A stretch of DNA of 64,000 bases from NCBI RefSeq assembly GCF_037911135.1, contig NZ_JBBLYU010000004.1:186001-250000 (forward strand), read 5' to 3'. The notes beneath the pieces were generated by a model, which did not search any database, was not told the origin of the DNA, and worked only from the letters and a program-made list of their open reading frames with translations. The position numbers and the translations under genes were made by a program. This DNA comes from Phaeobacter sp. A36a-5a. Its GTDB lineage: Bacteria > Pseudomonadota > Alphaproteobacteria > Rhodobacterales > Rhodobacteraceae. How positions within the stretch are numbered: the first letter of the stretch is position 1; each line of letters begins with the position of its first letter. Of this stretch, positions 1 through 8,108 are shown in pieces.

Positions 1-360
1 GCCGACCTGATATGCGGTCTGAAGATTCTCGATCACCATGGCGCTGTCGGTGAAATCCTCGCCGTAATCCAACAGCCCGTCGACATTGGCCAGAACCGGA
101 TTGCTGGTCCACAAACGGCGAAGGGCGCGGGTACGGATCCGCGCCGGAATGGTCTCTTTCAGGAACACGCTGAAGTCATCGCCCTGTTGCATCTCATCGG
201 GGTCCGGCAGGTTCAGCTCTTGCAGGATCTCGGCGTCACTTTTCTCCTCCAGCGCCTCTTCGGCGGCCTGACGTGCGGCAGCAGCGACCTCGGCGGCCTC
301 AGCCTCCTGTTCGGCCGCAACACGGGCGCGGCGGCGGGACCAGAAATCATCCCGGCTCAT
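1..360 (-). CDS. DUF3306 domain protein (3' end outside window)
   Basis: The first 120 residues of a protein whose C-terminus runs off the left edge. It opens MSRDDFWSRRRARV, then a long Ala/Glu-rich helix (about residues 15-40), then a segment with LNLPDPDEM and ARIRTRALRRLWTSNP. This is the arrangement of DUF3306, a family of unknown biochemical function known for sitting beside DUF3305 and formate dehydrogenase genes in Rhodobacteraceae. The start ATG overlaps the stop of the upstream DUF3305 gene by four bases (ATGA), so the two are translationally coupled. By analogy the operon should continue leftward into the TorD-like chaperone and formate dehydrogenase subunits; these are not in the window. 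Confidence 0.88.
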   Translation of the reverse strand, partial: MSRDDFWSRRRARVAAEQEAEAAEVAAAARQAAEEALEEKSDAEILQELNLPDPDEMQQGDDFSVFLKETIPARIRTRALRRLWTSNPVLANVDGLLDYGEDFTDSAMVIENLQTAYQVG

Positions 361-932
361 GACAGGCGCGCCTTCTTCAGGGCGGGCGAGCGATAGACAT
401 CGGTCATCTGCGAGATGCGCGGATCGCCGATCCCGTCCTCGCTGGCGTCGGTCTTGACCCGGTCCCGGCGTCGTTTCTTGAACGGCTCGTCGTGAAAATG
501 CAGCTGCGCAAAATCGCGGACCCAGGCAATCAGCCCGTCCGGCATCGGTACTTTTTCCACCAGATCCTCGCCGTTGTCGGCGTAATCCTGCGCCTCATAG
601 GGCGAGGCCGTCACCAAGAGCACCTCAAGCGGCCGATCGTCCGACACGCCGTCGCGCAGGACCACATAGATGCAGGGTGGTTCCGCGGTCAGCCCGTGCA
701 GATAGGCCTCGGCCTCGCTCCGGTGCAGCTCCAGCGGCAGGGTGGCGGCGTGGTACTCCCGCACCTCGCCCGCTTCGCGTAACAGCTGCCAGTCCGCCTG
801 CGCCGCGCCCGGTAGCACCGAGGTTGCCTTCCACGACCAGCGCGCCCAACGGGTCACCCCCGGCTGACGCCGCAGGACGACACCCAGCGGCATCACATCC
901 GTCTTTGCACTGCGATCCCCGGTCTCAGACAC
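357..932 (-). CDS. DUF3305 domain protein
   Basis: A 191-residue protein with the DUF3305 core (PLGVVLRRQPGVTRWARW near residues 15-32, and a YHAATLPLELHRSEAEAY region near 60-77). The function is unknown; the family accompanies formate dehydrogenase operons. Translation is placed at a GTG (932); an internal ATG at 893, just before PLGVV, is a reasonable alternative because many family members begin there. It is the first gene of the leftward operon and is coupled by ATGA overlap to the DUF3306 gene. It is divergent from the ferredoxin-like gene at 1288. Confidence 0.85.
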   Translation of the reverse strand: MSETGDRSAKTDVMPLGVVLRRQPGVTRWARWSWKATSVLPGAAQADWQLLREAGEVREYHAATLPLELHRSEAEAYLHGLTAEPPCIYVVLRDGVSDDRPLEVLLVTASPYEAQDYADNGEDLVEKVPMPDGLIAWVRDFAQLHFHDEPFKKRRRDRVKTDASEDGIGDPRISQMTDVYRSPALKKARLS

Positions 933-1287
933 GTCAACGCCCTATTTGGTCAGTTCGGTTGACAAAACAGTGCCGCATTCTGCGACCACACGGGAAGATA
1001 ACTTTTGCTGATGGCGCGTTAAATCAACATCAAAGGTCAATTTGACCAGCCCGACATGCCCCCTTTGGACAGTGCGGACGAAAAGTCTAATTCGACTAAT
1101 TCACTCAGGCTTAACGCAGGAGAAGCGCGATGCCTTGCCACGGCGAATCACTTGCCTCATCTGAGCCACCCGGCGGCACGGCTGACCGGCAAATTGCGGT
1201 TTACCTGCTTGCGCAAACATGCCTAGTCTAAGCCCGGAGTGGCGGATTTCTGCTGCTTTCACCAAGCGAGAAACACGCGGAGAAAAC
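933..1287. promoter_or_regulatory. Divergent intergenic region, formate dehydrogenase accessory genes
   Basis: A 355-bp gap between the leftward DUF3305 operon and the rightward ferredoxin-like gene, so promoters for both must lie here. The clearest element is a perfect 13-bp inverted repeat, GGTCAATTTGACC, at 1035-1047. A looser GTCA...TGAC arrangement sits near 949-963. The 23 in-frame codons before 1288 are read as leader, not protein. Which regulator binds is unknown. Confidence 0.5.
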
Positions 1288-3237
1288 ATGTCTAAGCAAT
1301 TGATTTTATGTGATTGTGCCGGAACGCAATCAATCGATTCCGAGGCATTGTCCCGTAGCACAGGCCTGCCCTGTTCAAAGCTGCATTCAGCGCTTTGCAC
1401 CGATCAAATCGAACAGGCGGCACAGGCCATCTCGCAGGGGGACGCAATTATTTGCTGCGCCCAGGAGCACCGGATTTTCGAGGCGCTGGCACAGGAAATC
1501 GACCAGCCGGCCCCGGCCTTTGTCGACCTGCGCGACCGGGCCGGATGGACCGCCGATACCGCCTCGACGCTGCCCAAAATGACCGCGCTGATTGCTGAGG
1601 CAACGCTGACACCGCCCCTGTCAAAGACCATAGACCTGCATTCGGAGGGGCTCTGCCTGATCCTTGGCGCGCCGGAGGTGGCCTATGCCGCAGCCGAGCG
1701 GCTGCAGGAGAGCCTCGCGGTGACCGTGCTTCTCGAGACGCCGAGCGACCCCCCTCATAGCCGCGCCTACGATGTGATTTCCGGCCAGCTGCGCCATGCG
1801 CGGGGCGCCTTGGGACAGTTTTCCGTCACCATCGACCGGCTGCAACAGCTGGACGTCACCGGGCGCAGCTGGACCTGGGACGAGGCGCGCGACGGCGGGC
1901 AGTCGGTCTGCGATATCATTCTCGACCTGCGCGGCGGCCAGCCGTTGTTTCCCGCGCCCGAAAAACGTGACGGCTACCTGCGCGCCGATCCAAAGTCCGC
2001 CCCGGCCGTCGCCGAGGCCACGCTGAGCGCCAGCCAGCTGGTCGGCACTTTCGAAAAACCCCTCTACGTGCGCAGCGAGCCGTTGCTTTGCGCCCATTCG
2101 CGCGCCGAGCAGACCGGTTGCACCCGCTGCCTCGATGTCTGCCCGACCGGTGCCATCAGCCCGGCCGGCGATCATGTCAGCATTGACCCGATGATCTGCG
2201 CCGGATGTGGCTCCTGCGCCGTGCTCTGCCCCTCCGGCGCAATCACCTATGACGCGCCGCCAACCGATGCGCTGATGCGCCGGATCCAGACCCTGGCCAA
2301 GGCATATGCAGAGGCTGGTGGCAGCGCCCCCCGCCTGCTGGTGGTCGATCAGCACGGTGATCAGATGGTCGAGCTGGCCGCCCGCCACGGCCGCGGCCTG
2401 CCGGCGGATGTGATCCCCCTGTCGGTTGAGGCGCTCAACAGTTTTGGTCACGCCGAAGCCCTCGCCGCCCTCGCTGCCGGTTTCGCCGAGGTTTCGGTGC
2501 TGCTCTCGCCTAGGGCTGAGCGCGACGTGCAGGACCACGAGCTGGCTCTGGCCACGGCGATTGCCGGGCCCTACCTGCATCTGCTGGAGCTGAACGACCC
2601 GGACCAGCTGAGCGACCGCCTCTTTGACCGCATCGGCGCTCAGGCGCGGGTGGAAACCCCGCAGCGCCCGATGGGCACACGGCGCCAGATCACCCGTCAG
2701 GCCGCCAAGGCTCTGCTGCCCGAAGCCGAAACGCTGCCCCTGCCCGAGGGCGCCCCCTATGGCGCTGTTCTGGTCGCCGCCGACAAATGCACGCTCTGCC
2801 TCTCCTGTGTCTCGCTCTGCCCCTCCGGCGCGCTGGGGGACAACCCGGACCTGCCGCAGCTGCGCTTTCAGGAGGATGCCTGTCTGCAATGCGGTCTCTG
2901 CGCCAATGTCTGCCCGGAGGACGCGATCCGCTACGAGCCACGCCTGAACCTGACATCCGACGCGCTGTCACAGGTGGTCCTGCACGAGGAAGAACCCTTT
3001 GCCTGCGTCGAATGCGGTTCGCTCTTCGGCGTCAAATCCACTATCGACAAGATCACCGAGAAACTGGCCGGGAAACATTCGATGTTCGCCAACCCGGATG
3101 CCGCCCGGATGATCCAGATGTGTGACAATTGCCGGGTCAACGCGCAGTTCCATCAAAAGAACTCGCCCTTTGCAGGCGCGGAGCGCCCCCGTGTCCGCAC
3201 CACCGAGGACTACCTCAGCAAACGCAAGGATCACTGA
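1288..3237 (+). CDS. Multi-cluster 4Fe-4S ferredoxin-type protein of formate dehydrogenase loci
   Basis: A 649-residue soluble iron-sulfur protein. Two tandem pairs of 4Fe-4S motifs are visible: residues about 272-345 (CTRCLDVCPTG, then CAGCGSCAVLCPSG) and 501-550 (CTLCLSCVSLCPSG, then CLQCGLCANVCPED). Two further CxxC pairs near 573 (CVEC) and 612 (CDNC) suggest one more metal site, and the N-terminus has CDC at about 7-9. This architecture is commonly found beside DUF3305/DUF3306 and formate dehydrogenase in Rhodobacteraceae, so a role in electron transfer or enzyme assembly is inferred. The ATG at 1288 (MSKQLILCDCAG) is preferred over the upstream ATG at 1219 because a GGAGA ribosome-binding site precedes it and the family begins there. 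Confidence 0.88.
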   Translation: MSKQLILCDCAGTQSIDSEALSRSTGLPCSKLHSALCTDQIEQAAQAISQGDAIICCAQEHRIFEALAQEIDQPAPAFVDLRDRAGWTADTASTLPKMTALIAEATLTPPLSKTIDLHSEGLCLILGAPEVAYAAAERLQESLAVTVLLETPSDPPHSRAYDVISGQLRHARGALGQFSVTIDRLQQLDVTGRSWTWDEARDGGQSVCDIILDLRGGQPLFPAPEKRDGYLRADPKSAPAVAEATLSASQLVGTFEKPLYVRSEPLLCAHSRAEQTGCTRCLDVCPTGAISPAGDHVSIDPMICAGCGSCAVLCPSGAITYDAPPTDALMRRIQTLAKAYAEAGGSAPRLLVVDQHGDQMVELAARHGRGLPADVIPLSVEALNSFGHAEALAALAAGFAEVSVLLSPRAERDVQDHELALATAIAGPYLHLLELNDPDQLSDRLFDRIGAQARVETPQRPMGTRRQITRQAAKALLPEAETLPLPEGAPYGAVLVAADKCTLCLSCVSLCPSGALGDNPDLPQLRFQEDACLQCGLCANVCPEDAIRYEPRLNLTSDALSQVVLHEEEPFACVECGSLFGVKSTIDKITEKLAGKHSMFANPDAARMIQMCDNCRVNAQFHQKNSPFAGAERPRVRTTEDYLSKRKDH

Positions 3238-3266
3238 TCCCGAAATGCCGCGATAAGATGATGACG

Positions 3267-4049
3267 CTACTTATGCTCCAACGGCGCCCCCAGATCCGCG
3301 GGGCTGAGCACGGCCACATAGGCGAGGATATTCTCCAGCTCGTCCAGCGTGAGTTCGACCGGAACAATCGGCGAGGGGCGTGCCTCGTCGAAGGGCGGCG
3401 TGATCTCGGCAATCTGGGTAAAGGCGGGATGCGGGTTCAGCGCGTAGAAGGCCTGAAACCGCTCCTCCCAATTGGCGAGGCTGCGCAACACATAGAACGA
3501 CGGGGTCGAGCCGATACTGTTGATCCGTCCGGCCTCCTCCACCGCGTGACAGCGCCCGCAGTGGGATTTGGACAGATCGTATCCACGTCCGGCGTCGCCG
3601 TCCCATGTGGTCACAGCCACCGCGGCCTGTGCCTGCTTCGGCACCCGGAACATCTGGCGCCCCTCGGGGGCAAAGGCGGCAATCGTGCGCGCGCCCACAT
3701 CAGAGGTCAGCCAGTCTGCAAAGCGCCGCGCCCCGGCGTGATCCGGCGCGATCAGCTCCAGATGCCAGACGGTCCCGTCCCCCTCCATCACGGGCTGGCC
3801 GGTCGTGCCCAGCATCATCTCGGCGACATCATTGCTGTCGACCAGTTCGATCCGCACCTGCGTCTTCAGCGAAAACCGCGGCAACAGAAACCCCAGCACC
3901 CCGGTCTCCACCAGTGGCGCAGGCGCGGCCAGTCGCAGCTTTGCCGGATCGCTCTCGGCCTGTCCGCTGGCCGGTCGCAGGATCAGCGCAAGCAGAATTA
4001 TCGCCAGTATTCCCGCGTAACCGCGCAAAAGAGTACATACCCAGACCAT
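3267..4049 (-). CDS. Exported short binding-protein-like domain fused to cytochrome c
   Basis: A 260-residue protein with an N-terminal hydrophobic segment (residues 9-25) and a likely signal peptide ending near ASGQA (27-31). One c-type haem site, CGRCH, lies at 164-168 with a C-terminal cytochrome c fold around it, so the protein is periplasmic or membrane-anchored. Residues about 38-135 resemble the outer parts of a tungstate/molybdate-type binding protein: a GVLGFLLPRF segment matches GLAEVLLPQI of TupA nearby, and FADWLTSDVGARTIAAF matches LEGWLVSDTAKELINGY. The middle of that fold is missing. The start at ATG 4049 is chosen over a TTG at 4106. It is convergent with the ferredoxin-like gene (29-bp gap) and divergent from mrp. 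A redox partner role is inferred only. Confidence 0.75.
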   Translation of the reverse strand: MVWVCTLLRGYAGILAIILLALILRPASGQAESDPAKLRLAAPAPLVETGVLGFLLPRFSLKTQVRIELVDSNDVAEMMLGTTGQPVMEGDGTVWHLELIAPDHAGARRFADWLTSDVGARTIAAFAPEGRQMFRVPKQAQAAVAVTTWDGDAGRGYDLSKSHCGRCHAVEEAGRINSIGSTPSFYVLRSLANWEERFQAFYALNPHPAFTQIAEITPPFDEARPSPIVPVELTLDELENILAYVAVLSPADLGAPLEHK

Positions 4050-4178
4050 ATGAAATGCTAGGAAACCACCTACATCCCCGTCAAGAGCCGTTACAGCCGG
4101 GGCCAAAAGCCCCGCAGGCCATCAAAAACAATCAAGCCAGCTTAGACCAAGCTCGCCCCAATAAGGAGCAACCCCGGC

Positions 4179-5243
4179 GTGTCCCTCACTCGTGAAACTG
4201 TCCTAGAGGCGCTCAAGACCATCAAAGACCCGGTGTCCGGCAGCGATATCGTCGCCGCCGGCATCGTCCGCGCGCTCAATATCGAAGAGGGCACAGTCCG
4301 CTTTGTGCTGGAAATCGACCCGGCCAAATCCGATATCTACGCGCCCGTGCGCGATGAAGCCGACGCAAAGGTGACGGCGCTGCCCGGCGCGGGCAAGGTT
4401 TCGGCCATGCTGACCGCCCATTCCGAAAAGGCGCCGCCGGACCTGAAGCCCAAACCGGCCGCCCAGCCGCAGGGGCCGCAGAAAATTCCCGGCGTCGACC
4501 GGATCATCGCGGTTGCCTCCGGCAAGGGCGGCGTCGGCAAGTCCACGGTTTCGGCGAATATCGCCTGTGCCCTGGCCGCTCAGGGCCGCCGTGTCGGCCT
4601 GCTTGATGCTGATGTCTACGGCCCTTCGCAGCCCAGGATGCTGGGGGTCTCCGGTCGGCCCGCCAGCCCGGATGGCAAAACCATCCTGCCGATGCGCAAC
4701 CACGGGGTCACCATGATGTCGATCGGCCTGATGACCAACGAGGATCAGGCGGTTGTCTGGCGCGGCCCGATGCTGATGGGGGCCCTCCAGCAGATGATGA
4801 TGCAGGTGCAATGGGGCGCGCTGGACGTGCTGATCGTGGACCTGCCGCCGGGCACCGGTGATGTGCAGATGACGTTGGCGCAAAAGGCGCATGTGGACGG
4901 CGCCATCGTGGTGTCCACCCCGCAGGACGTGGCGTTGATCGACGCCCGCAAGGGCATCGACATGTTCCAGAAACTCAACGTGCCGATCATCGGCATGGTG
5001 GAAAACATGTCCACGCATATCTGCTCCAACTGCGGGCATGAGGAACATGTCTTTGGCCATGGCGGCGTTGCTGCCGAGGCTGAGAAACTGAATGTGCCGC
5101 TGCTGGCGGAGATCCCGCTGCATCTGGATGTGCGCGTTGCCGCCGACGGTGGCGCGCCGATTGCGGTCAGCAAACCCGACAGCGCGCAGGCCAAGGCGTT
5201 CCATGATCTGGCGGCAGATCTGATCGCCAAGGGTCAGGCCTGA
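4179..5243 (+). CDS. apbC: Iron-sulfur cluster carrier protein Mrp/ApbC
   Basis: A 354-residue P-loop ATPase that carries and delivers 4Fe-4S clusters in the cytoplasm. It has an N-terminal DUF59/MIP18 domain (about 1-80), a Pro-rich linker (84-100), the deviant Walker A SGKGGVGKS at 114-122, and the cluster-bridging CxxC (CSNC) at 282-285. Length and domain order match the family. It starts at GTG 4179, which is preceded by a good AAGGAGC site. A gene for cluster delivery beside a multi-cluster ferredoxin and a formate dehydrogenase locus fits the need to assemble many clusters. It is followed after 4 bp by the ligase-like gene, so it probably heads a three-gene operon. Confidence 0.95.
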   Translation: MSLTRETVLEALKTIKDPVSGSDIVAAGIVRALNIEEGTVRFVLEIDPAKSDIYAPVRDEADAKVTALPGAGKVSAMLTAHSEKAPPDLKPKPAAQPQGPQKIPGVDRIIAVASGKGGVGKSTVSANIACALAAQGRRVGLLDADVYGPSQPRMLGVSGRPASPDGKTILPMRNHGVTMMSIGLMTNEDQAVVWRGPMLMGALQQMMMQVQWGALDVLIVDLPPGTGDVQMTLAQKAHVDGAIVVSTPQDVALIDARKGIDMFQKLNVPIIGMVENMSTHICSNCGHEEHVFGHGGVAAEAEKLNVPLLAEIPLHLDVRVAADGGAPIAVSKPDSAQAKAFHDLAADLIAKGQA

Positions 5244-5247
5244 TCCG

Positions 5248-5964
5248 ATGGCCGAAATGAGCGACCTCAGCTTCCCCCCCCTGATGGAGGGGCTCGCGCT
5301 CAGCGGGGCCGACGATCCCTTTGCCATCGCCTGTCAGAAGGCGGTTCTGGGCTGCGACGCAGGTCTGGTGGTGCATAACCTGCTGCATGACCGGCTTCAG
5401 GCGGCCTTTGTCTTTGCGCCCGAGGTTGCCCTGCGGCAGGCCATGACCATGCTTCCGGTCTGCGGTATTGCACTGCAAAACGCCCTTGGCGCGCTGGCCC
5501 CGCCCGAGGTGGCGGTGCATCTGCAATGGGACGGCGGTCTGCGCATCAATGGCGGTCGCTGCGGCCGGCTGCGTGCCGCCGCCAGTACAACCGCGCCATC
5601 AGAGGTGCCAGACTGGCTGGTCATCGGCCTCGACCTGCCGCTCTGGCCGCCGAGCGACGGGGAAACCGGCGATCGTCCCGAGGATACCGCGCTTTATGCC
5701 GAGGGCTGCGCCGATGTGGATGCAGGCCAGTTACTGGAAAGCTGGGCCCGCCACGCGCTGCACTGGATCAACCGCTGGGAAGAGGACGGCACGGAGCCGG
5801 TGCACACGACCTGGCGCGGCCTTGCCCAGGATATTGGCGAAACCGTCACCCATGCGGGCCTGAATGGCACCTTCCTCGGCGTGGACGAAGATTTCGGCCT
5901 GCTGTTGCGGGACGAGGCGACAACCCATCTGATCCCCCTGACCACCCTACTGGAGACACCGTGA
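5248..5964 (+). CDS. Biotin/lipoate-ligase-like protein with DUF4444 tail, probably inactive as a ligase
   Basis: A 238-residue protein matching the biotin/lipoate protein ligase family with a C-terminal DUF4444 domain (about residues 180-238, including FLGVDEDFGLLLRD). The ligase core looks degenerate. The GRGRxGR loop that binds the acyl-adenylate is absent from the N-terminal half; the KWPND block reads QWDGG at 93-97; and the region of the catalytic lysine reads GGRCGR at 102-107, with arginine. A non-catalytic or altered role is inferred. It lies 4 bp after mrp and overlaps the start of the DUF6505 gene (stop TGA shares its A with the next ATG), so the three genes are probably one transcript. 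Confidence 0.8.
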   Translation: MAEMSDLSFPPLMEGLALSGADDPFAIACQKAVLGCDAGLVVHNLLHDRLQAAFVFAPEVALRQAMTMLPVCGIALQNALGALAPPEVAVHLQWDGGLRINGGRCGRLRAAASTTAPSEVPDWLVIGLDLPLWPPSDGETGDRPEDTALYAEGCADVDAGQLLESWARHALHWINRWEEDGTEPVHTTWRGLAQDIGETVTHAGLNGTFLGVDEDFGLLLRDEATTHLIPLTTLLETP

Positions 5965-6440
5965 TGCAGCTTGCCCGCGCCATTCATTTCGACGAGAGCG
6001 ATCAGAACGTCTTTGCCAGCCCGGCCCGCACCGGCGAATGGTGTATTTCGGGCGGGTTTGAGTTTTCCAACTGGGAAGAGGCCGACCTGATCGGCAAGCA
6101 ACGCCAGGCCTTTGCCAATGGCTGGATGGGGCTGGAAACCGGCGGGCGTGTCACCTTCGTTGCGGTGACGCGGATCGAGGAGAGCGAGCTGGCAGGCCTC
6201 ACCGATCTGCTGGCCGCGCATTTCGTCAGCTACTACGGCGCCCCGGATCTGGCCGCCGCCCACCCGGTGGCTGCGGAAGAGCTGGCACATATGGCGGAAC
6301 TCTGCGCCGATCACGCGCCCAATACGCTGCTGACGGTGATGCGCGAGCTGACAGAGGCGGGCGTCAAGGAAAGCTATCGCAGCATCGAGCCGCAGGAGGC
6401 GGGCCTGGAACAATTCGCCATCCATGTGACCGACGACTGA
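5964..6440 (+). CDS. DUF6505 family protein
   Basis: A 158-residue cytoplasmic protein without signal or membrane segments, beginning MQLARAIHFDESD and with a conserved GEWCISGGFEFSNWEE block near residues 23-38. This matches DUF6505, a family of unknown function. The ATG overlaps the stop codon of the ligase-like gene by one base. Its constant company with the ligase-like gene, and here with mrp and formate dehydrogenase accessory genes, suggests a part in the same maturation process, but nothing in the sequence proves it. Confidence 0.8.
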   Translation: MQLARAIHFDESDQNVFASPARTGEWCISGGFEFSNWEEADLIGKQRQAFANGWMGLETGGRVTFVAVTRIEESELAGLTDLLAAHFVSYYGAPDLAAAHPVAAEELAHMAELCADHAPNTLLTVMRELTEAGVKESYRSIEPQEAGLEQFAIHVTDD

Positions 6441-6526
6441 TAGACCACGCACGGCGCGAAGCCCGCAACCGGCCCCTCCCGCCCGGAGTGCGGCGGGTCA
6501 AAGCCCCCCGCTCCCGTTGGGCCAGG

Positions 6527-6546
6527 CGCCGCGCTCAGGCGCGGCG
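6527..6546. terminator. Possible hairpin between convergent DUF6505 and tupA genes
   Basis: A 7-bp GC stem (CGCCGCG / CGCGGCG) with a 6-nt loop in the 142-bp convergent gap. There is no clear T-tract, so termination is only suggested by position. Confidence 0.35.
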
Positions 6547-6582
6547 TCTGCACATTGCAACCGCTGTGGATGCCGCTATCGC

Positions 6583-7386
6583 CTATGGCGCCGCGTTGAA
6601 CACAAACAGCGCCTCGCCATTGATCTGGTAGCCGTTGATCAGCTCCTTGGCGGTATCCGACACCAGCCAGCCTTCCAGCCGGGCTGCGGATTCTGCCTTC
6701 ACATGGGGGTGTTTCTGCGGGTTGACCGGCAGATAGGCATATTGGTTGAACAACACCGGATCCCCCGCATAGAGCAGCGCCAGATCGCCCTTGTTGGCGA
6801 AATTGAGCCAGCTTGCGCGGTCCGACATGATGTAGCCCCCCATGCCAGAGGCTGTATTCAGCGCTGCCCCCATGCCTGCGCCAACAGCGTTGTACCAGCC
6901 GCCAAATCCGTCAGGTGACAGATCCGCCGCGGCCCACAGGCTCAGCTCTTTCTTGTGGGTGCCGCTGTCATCGCCGCGACTGACAAAAGCCACCTCGGAT
7001 ACGGCCACTTTTTGCAGTGCCTCCGCTGCCGACTGCGCGCGGCCAATGCCCGCCGGGTCCGCCTTGGGGCCTACAAAGACGAAATCATTATACATGATCT
7101 CGCGGCGATGGGTGCCGTTGCCGCCTGCCAAAAACGCCTCCTCGGCCTTCTTCGAATGCACCAGAATCGCATCCACATCGCCCGCCTCGCCCAGACGGAT
7201 CGCCTGACCGGTGCCCACCACCAACAGCTGCACCTCCAGCCCCAGATCCGACTTGATCTGCGGCAGCAGAACCTCTGCCAGACCGGAGTTGTGGAAGGAT
7301 GTGGTCACCGCCAGCTTCATCTCCTCCGCCAGCGTCGCCGTCCCCATTGTCAGCGCAGCCAGTGCCCCCAGCACAATCCGTTTCAT
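6583..7386 (-). CDS. tupA: Tungstate ABC transporter, periplasmic binding protein TupA
   Basis: A 267-residue exported binding protein with a signal peptide (residues 1-20, ending TATLAE). It opens with LAVTTSFHNSGL, the anion-pocket Thr-Thr-Ser typical of TupA, and has FVSRGDDSGTHKKELSLW mid-protein, the second pocket segment. Family knowledge gives high-affinity tungstate capture; molybdate cannot be excluded from sequence. It is the last gene of tupB-tupC-tupA and its ATG overlaps the tupC stop by four bases. Proximity to a formate dehydrogenase locus suggests the metal feeds that enzyme. Confidence 0.9.
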   Translation of the reverse strand: MKRIVLGALAALTMGTATLAEEMKLAVTTSFHNSGLAEVLLPQIKSDLGLEVQLLVVGTGQAIRLGEAGDVDAILVHSKKAEEAFLAGGNGTHRREIMYNDFVFVGPKADPAGIGRAQSAAEALQKVAVSEVAFVSRGDDSGTHKKELSLWAAADLSPDGFGGWYNAVGAGMGAALNTASGMGGYIMSDRASWLNFANKGDLALLYAGDPVLFNQYAYLPVNPQKHPHVKAESAARLEGWLVSDTAKELINGYQINGEALFVFNAAP

Positions 7387-8108
7387 TCGACAATGTCTCC
7401 TCTTAGAAATGCGCGGCCCTGTTCGGTATGGGGTCGGGTAAAAAATGCCTCCGCCGCTGAAAACTCGGCAATCTGACCGTGCAGAACAAACAGCACCTCA
7501 TCCGCCAGACGCTGTGCCTGACCCATATTGTGGGTCGACATGATCAGCCGGGTGCCTGCCGCTACCGCTTCGGTCAGGATCTCCTCGATTTCGCGAGTGG
7601 CGCGCCCGTCGAGCGAGGCGCAAGGCTCATCCAGGAACAGCAGCTGCGGCTTGCGGATCAGGGCCCGTGCCAGCGCCAGTTTCTGCCGCTCACCGCCCGA
7701 CAGCAGCACCGCAGGCCGGTGCAGCGCATCGCCGCCCAGACCGATCCGCTCAGCCCAGATCTCGGCCTCGGCCAGCGCCACCTTGCGGGGCACCCGGTTC
7801 AGCCGCAGCGGATAGGCGATATTTTCCACCACAGAGCGGCGCATCATCACCGGCGTCTGAAACACAAAGGCCTGGCGCCGCTGGGCTTCGGCCATGGCGC
7901 AACCCCAGCTGATCCGCCCCTGCCCCAGTCGCAGGATGCCATGCAGCATCTTCAGCAGGGAGGTCTTGCCCGAACCATTCGGTCCGATCACGATGGTCGT
8001 CCCCTGTCCGTCCAGCCGCAGATCCACCGGACCAATCAGTGTCTTGCCACGACGGCGCACCTGCGCCGCCTCGACAACCAGCGGAAAAAGACTGCTCACC
8101 TTGCTCAC
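7383..8108 (-). CDS. tupC: Tungstate ABC transporter, ATP-binding protein TupC
   Basis: A 241-residue single ABC ATPase: Walker A GPNGSGKT at 42-49, signature LSGGERQKLALARAL near 138, and Walker B LLFLDEP followed by the D-loop ASLD. It powers tungstate import with TupB. It starts at GTG 8108, overlapping the tupB stop (GTGA), and its stop overlaps the tupA start (ATGA), giving a tightly coupled three-gene operon. Confidence 0.92.
   Translation of the reverse strand: MSKVSSLFPLVVEAAQVRRRGKTLIGPVDLRLDGQGTTIVIGPNGSGKTSLLKMLHGILRLGQGRISWGCAMAEAQRRQAFVFQTPVMMRRSVVENIAYPLRLNRVPRKVALAEAEIWAERIGLGGDALHRPAVLLSGGERQKLALARALIRKPQLLFLDEPCASLDGRATREIEEILTEAVAAGTRLIMSTHNMGQAQRLADEVLFVLHGQIAEFSAAEAFFTRPHTEQGRAFLRGDIVE

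Noticed and set aside
1621-2889. 422-codon minus-strand frame opposite the ferredoxin-like gene
   Set aside because: The plus strand encodes the 4Fe-4S cysteine motifs; the minus frame has no recognisable feature.
5248-5964. Functional biotin or lipoate ligase assignment
   Set aside because: The adenylate-binding loop and catalytic lysine motif are not recognisable, so only a ligase-like call is supported.
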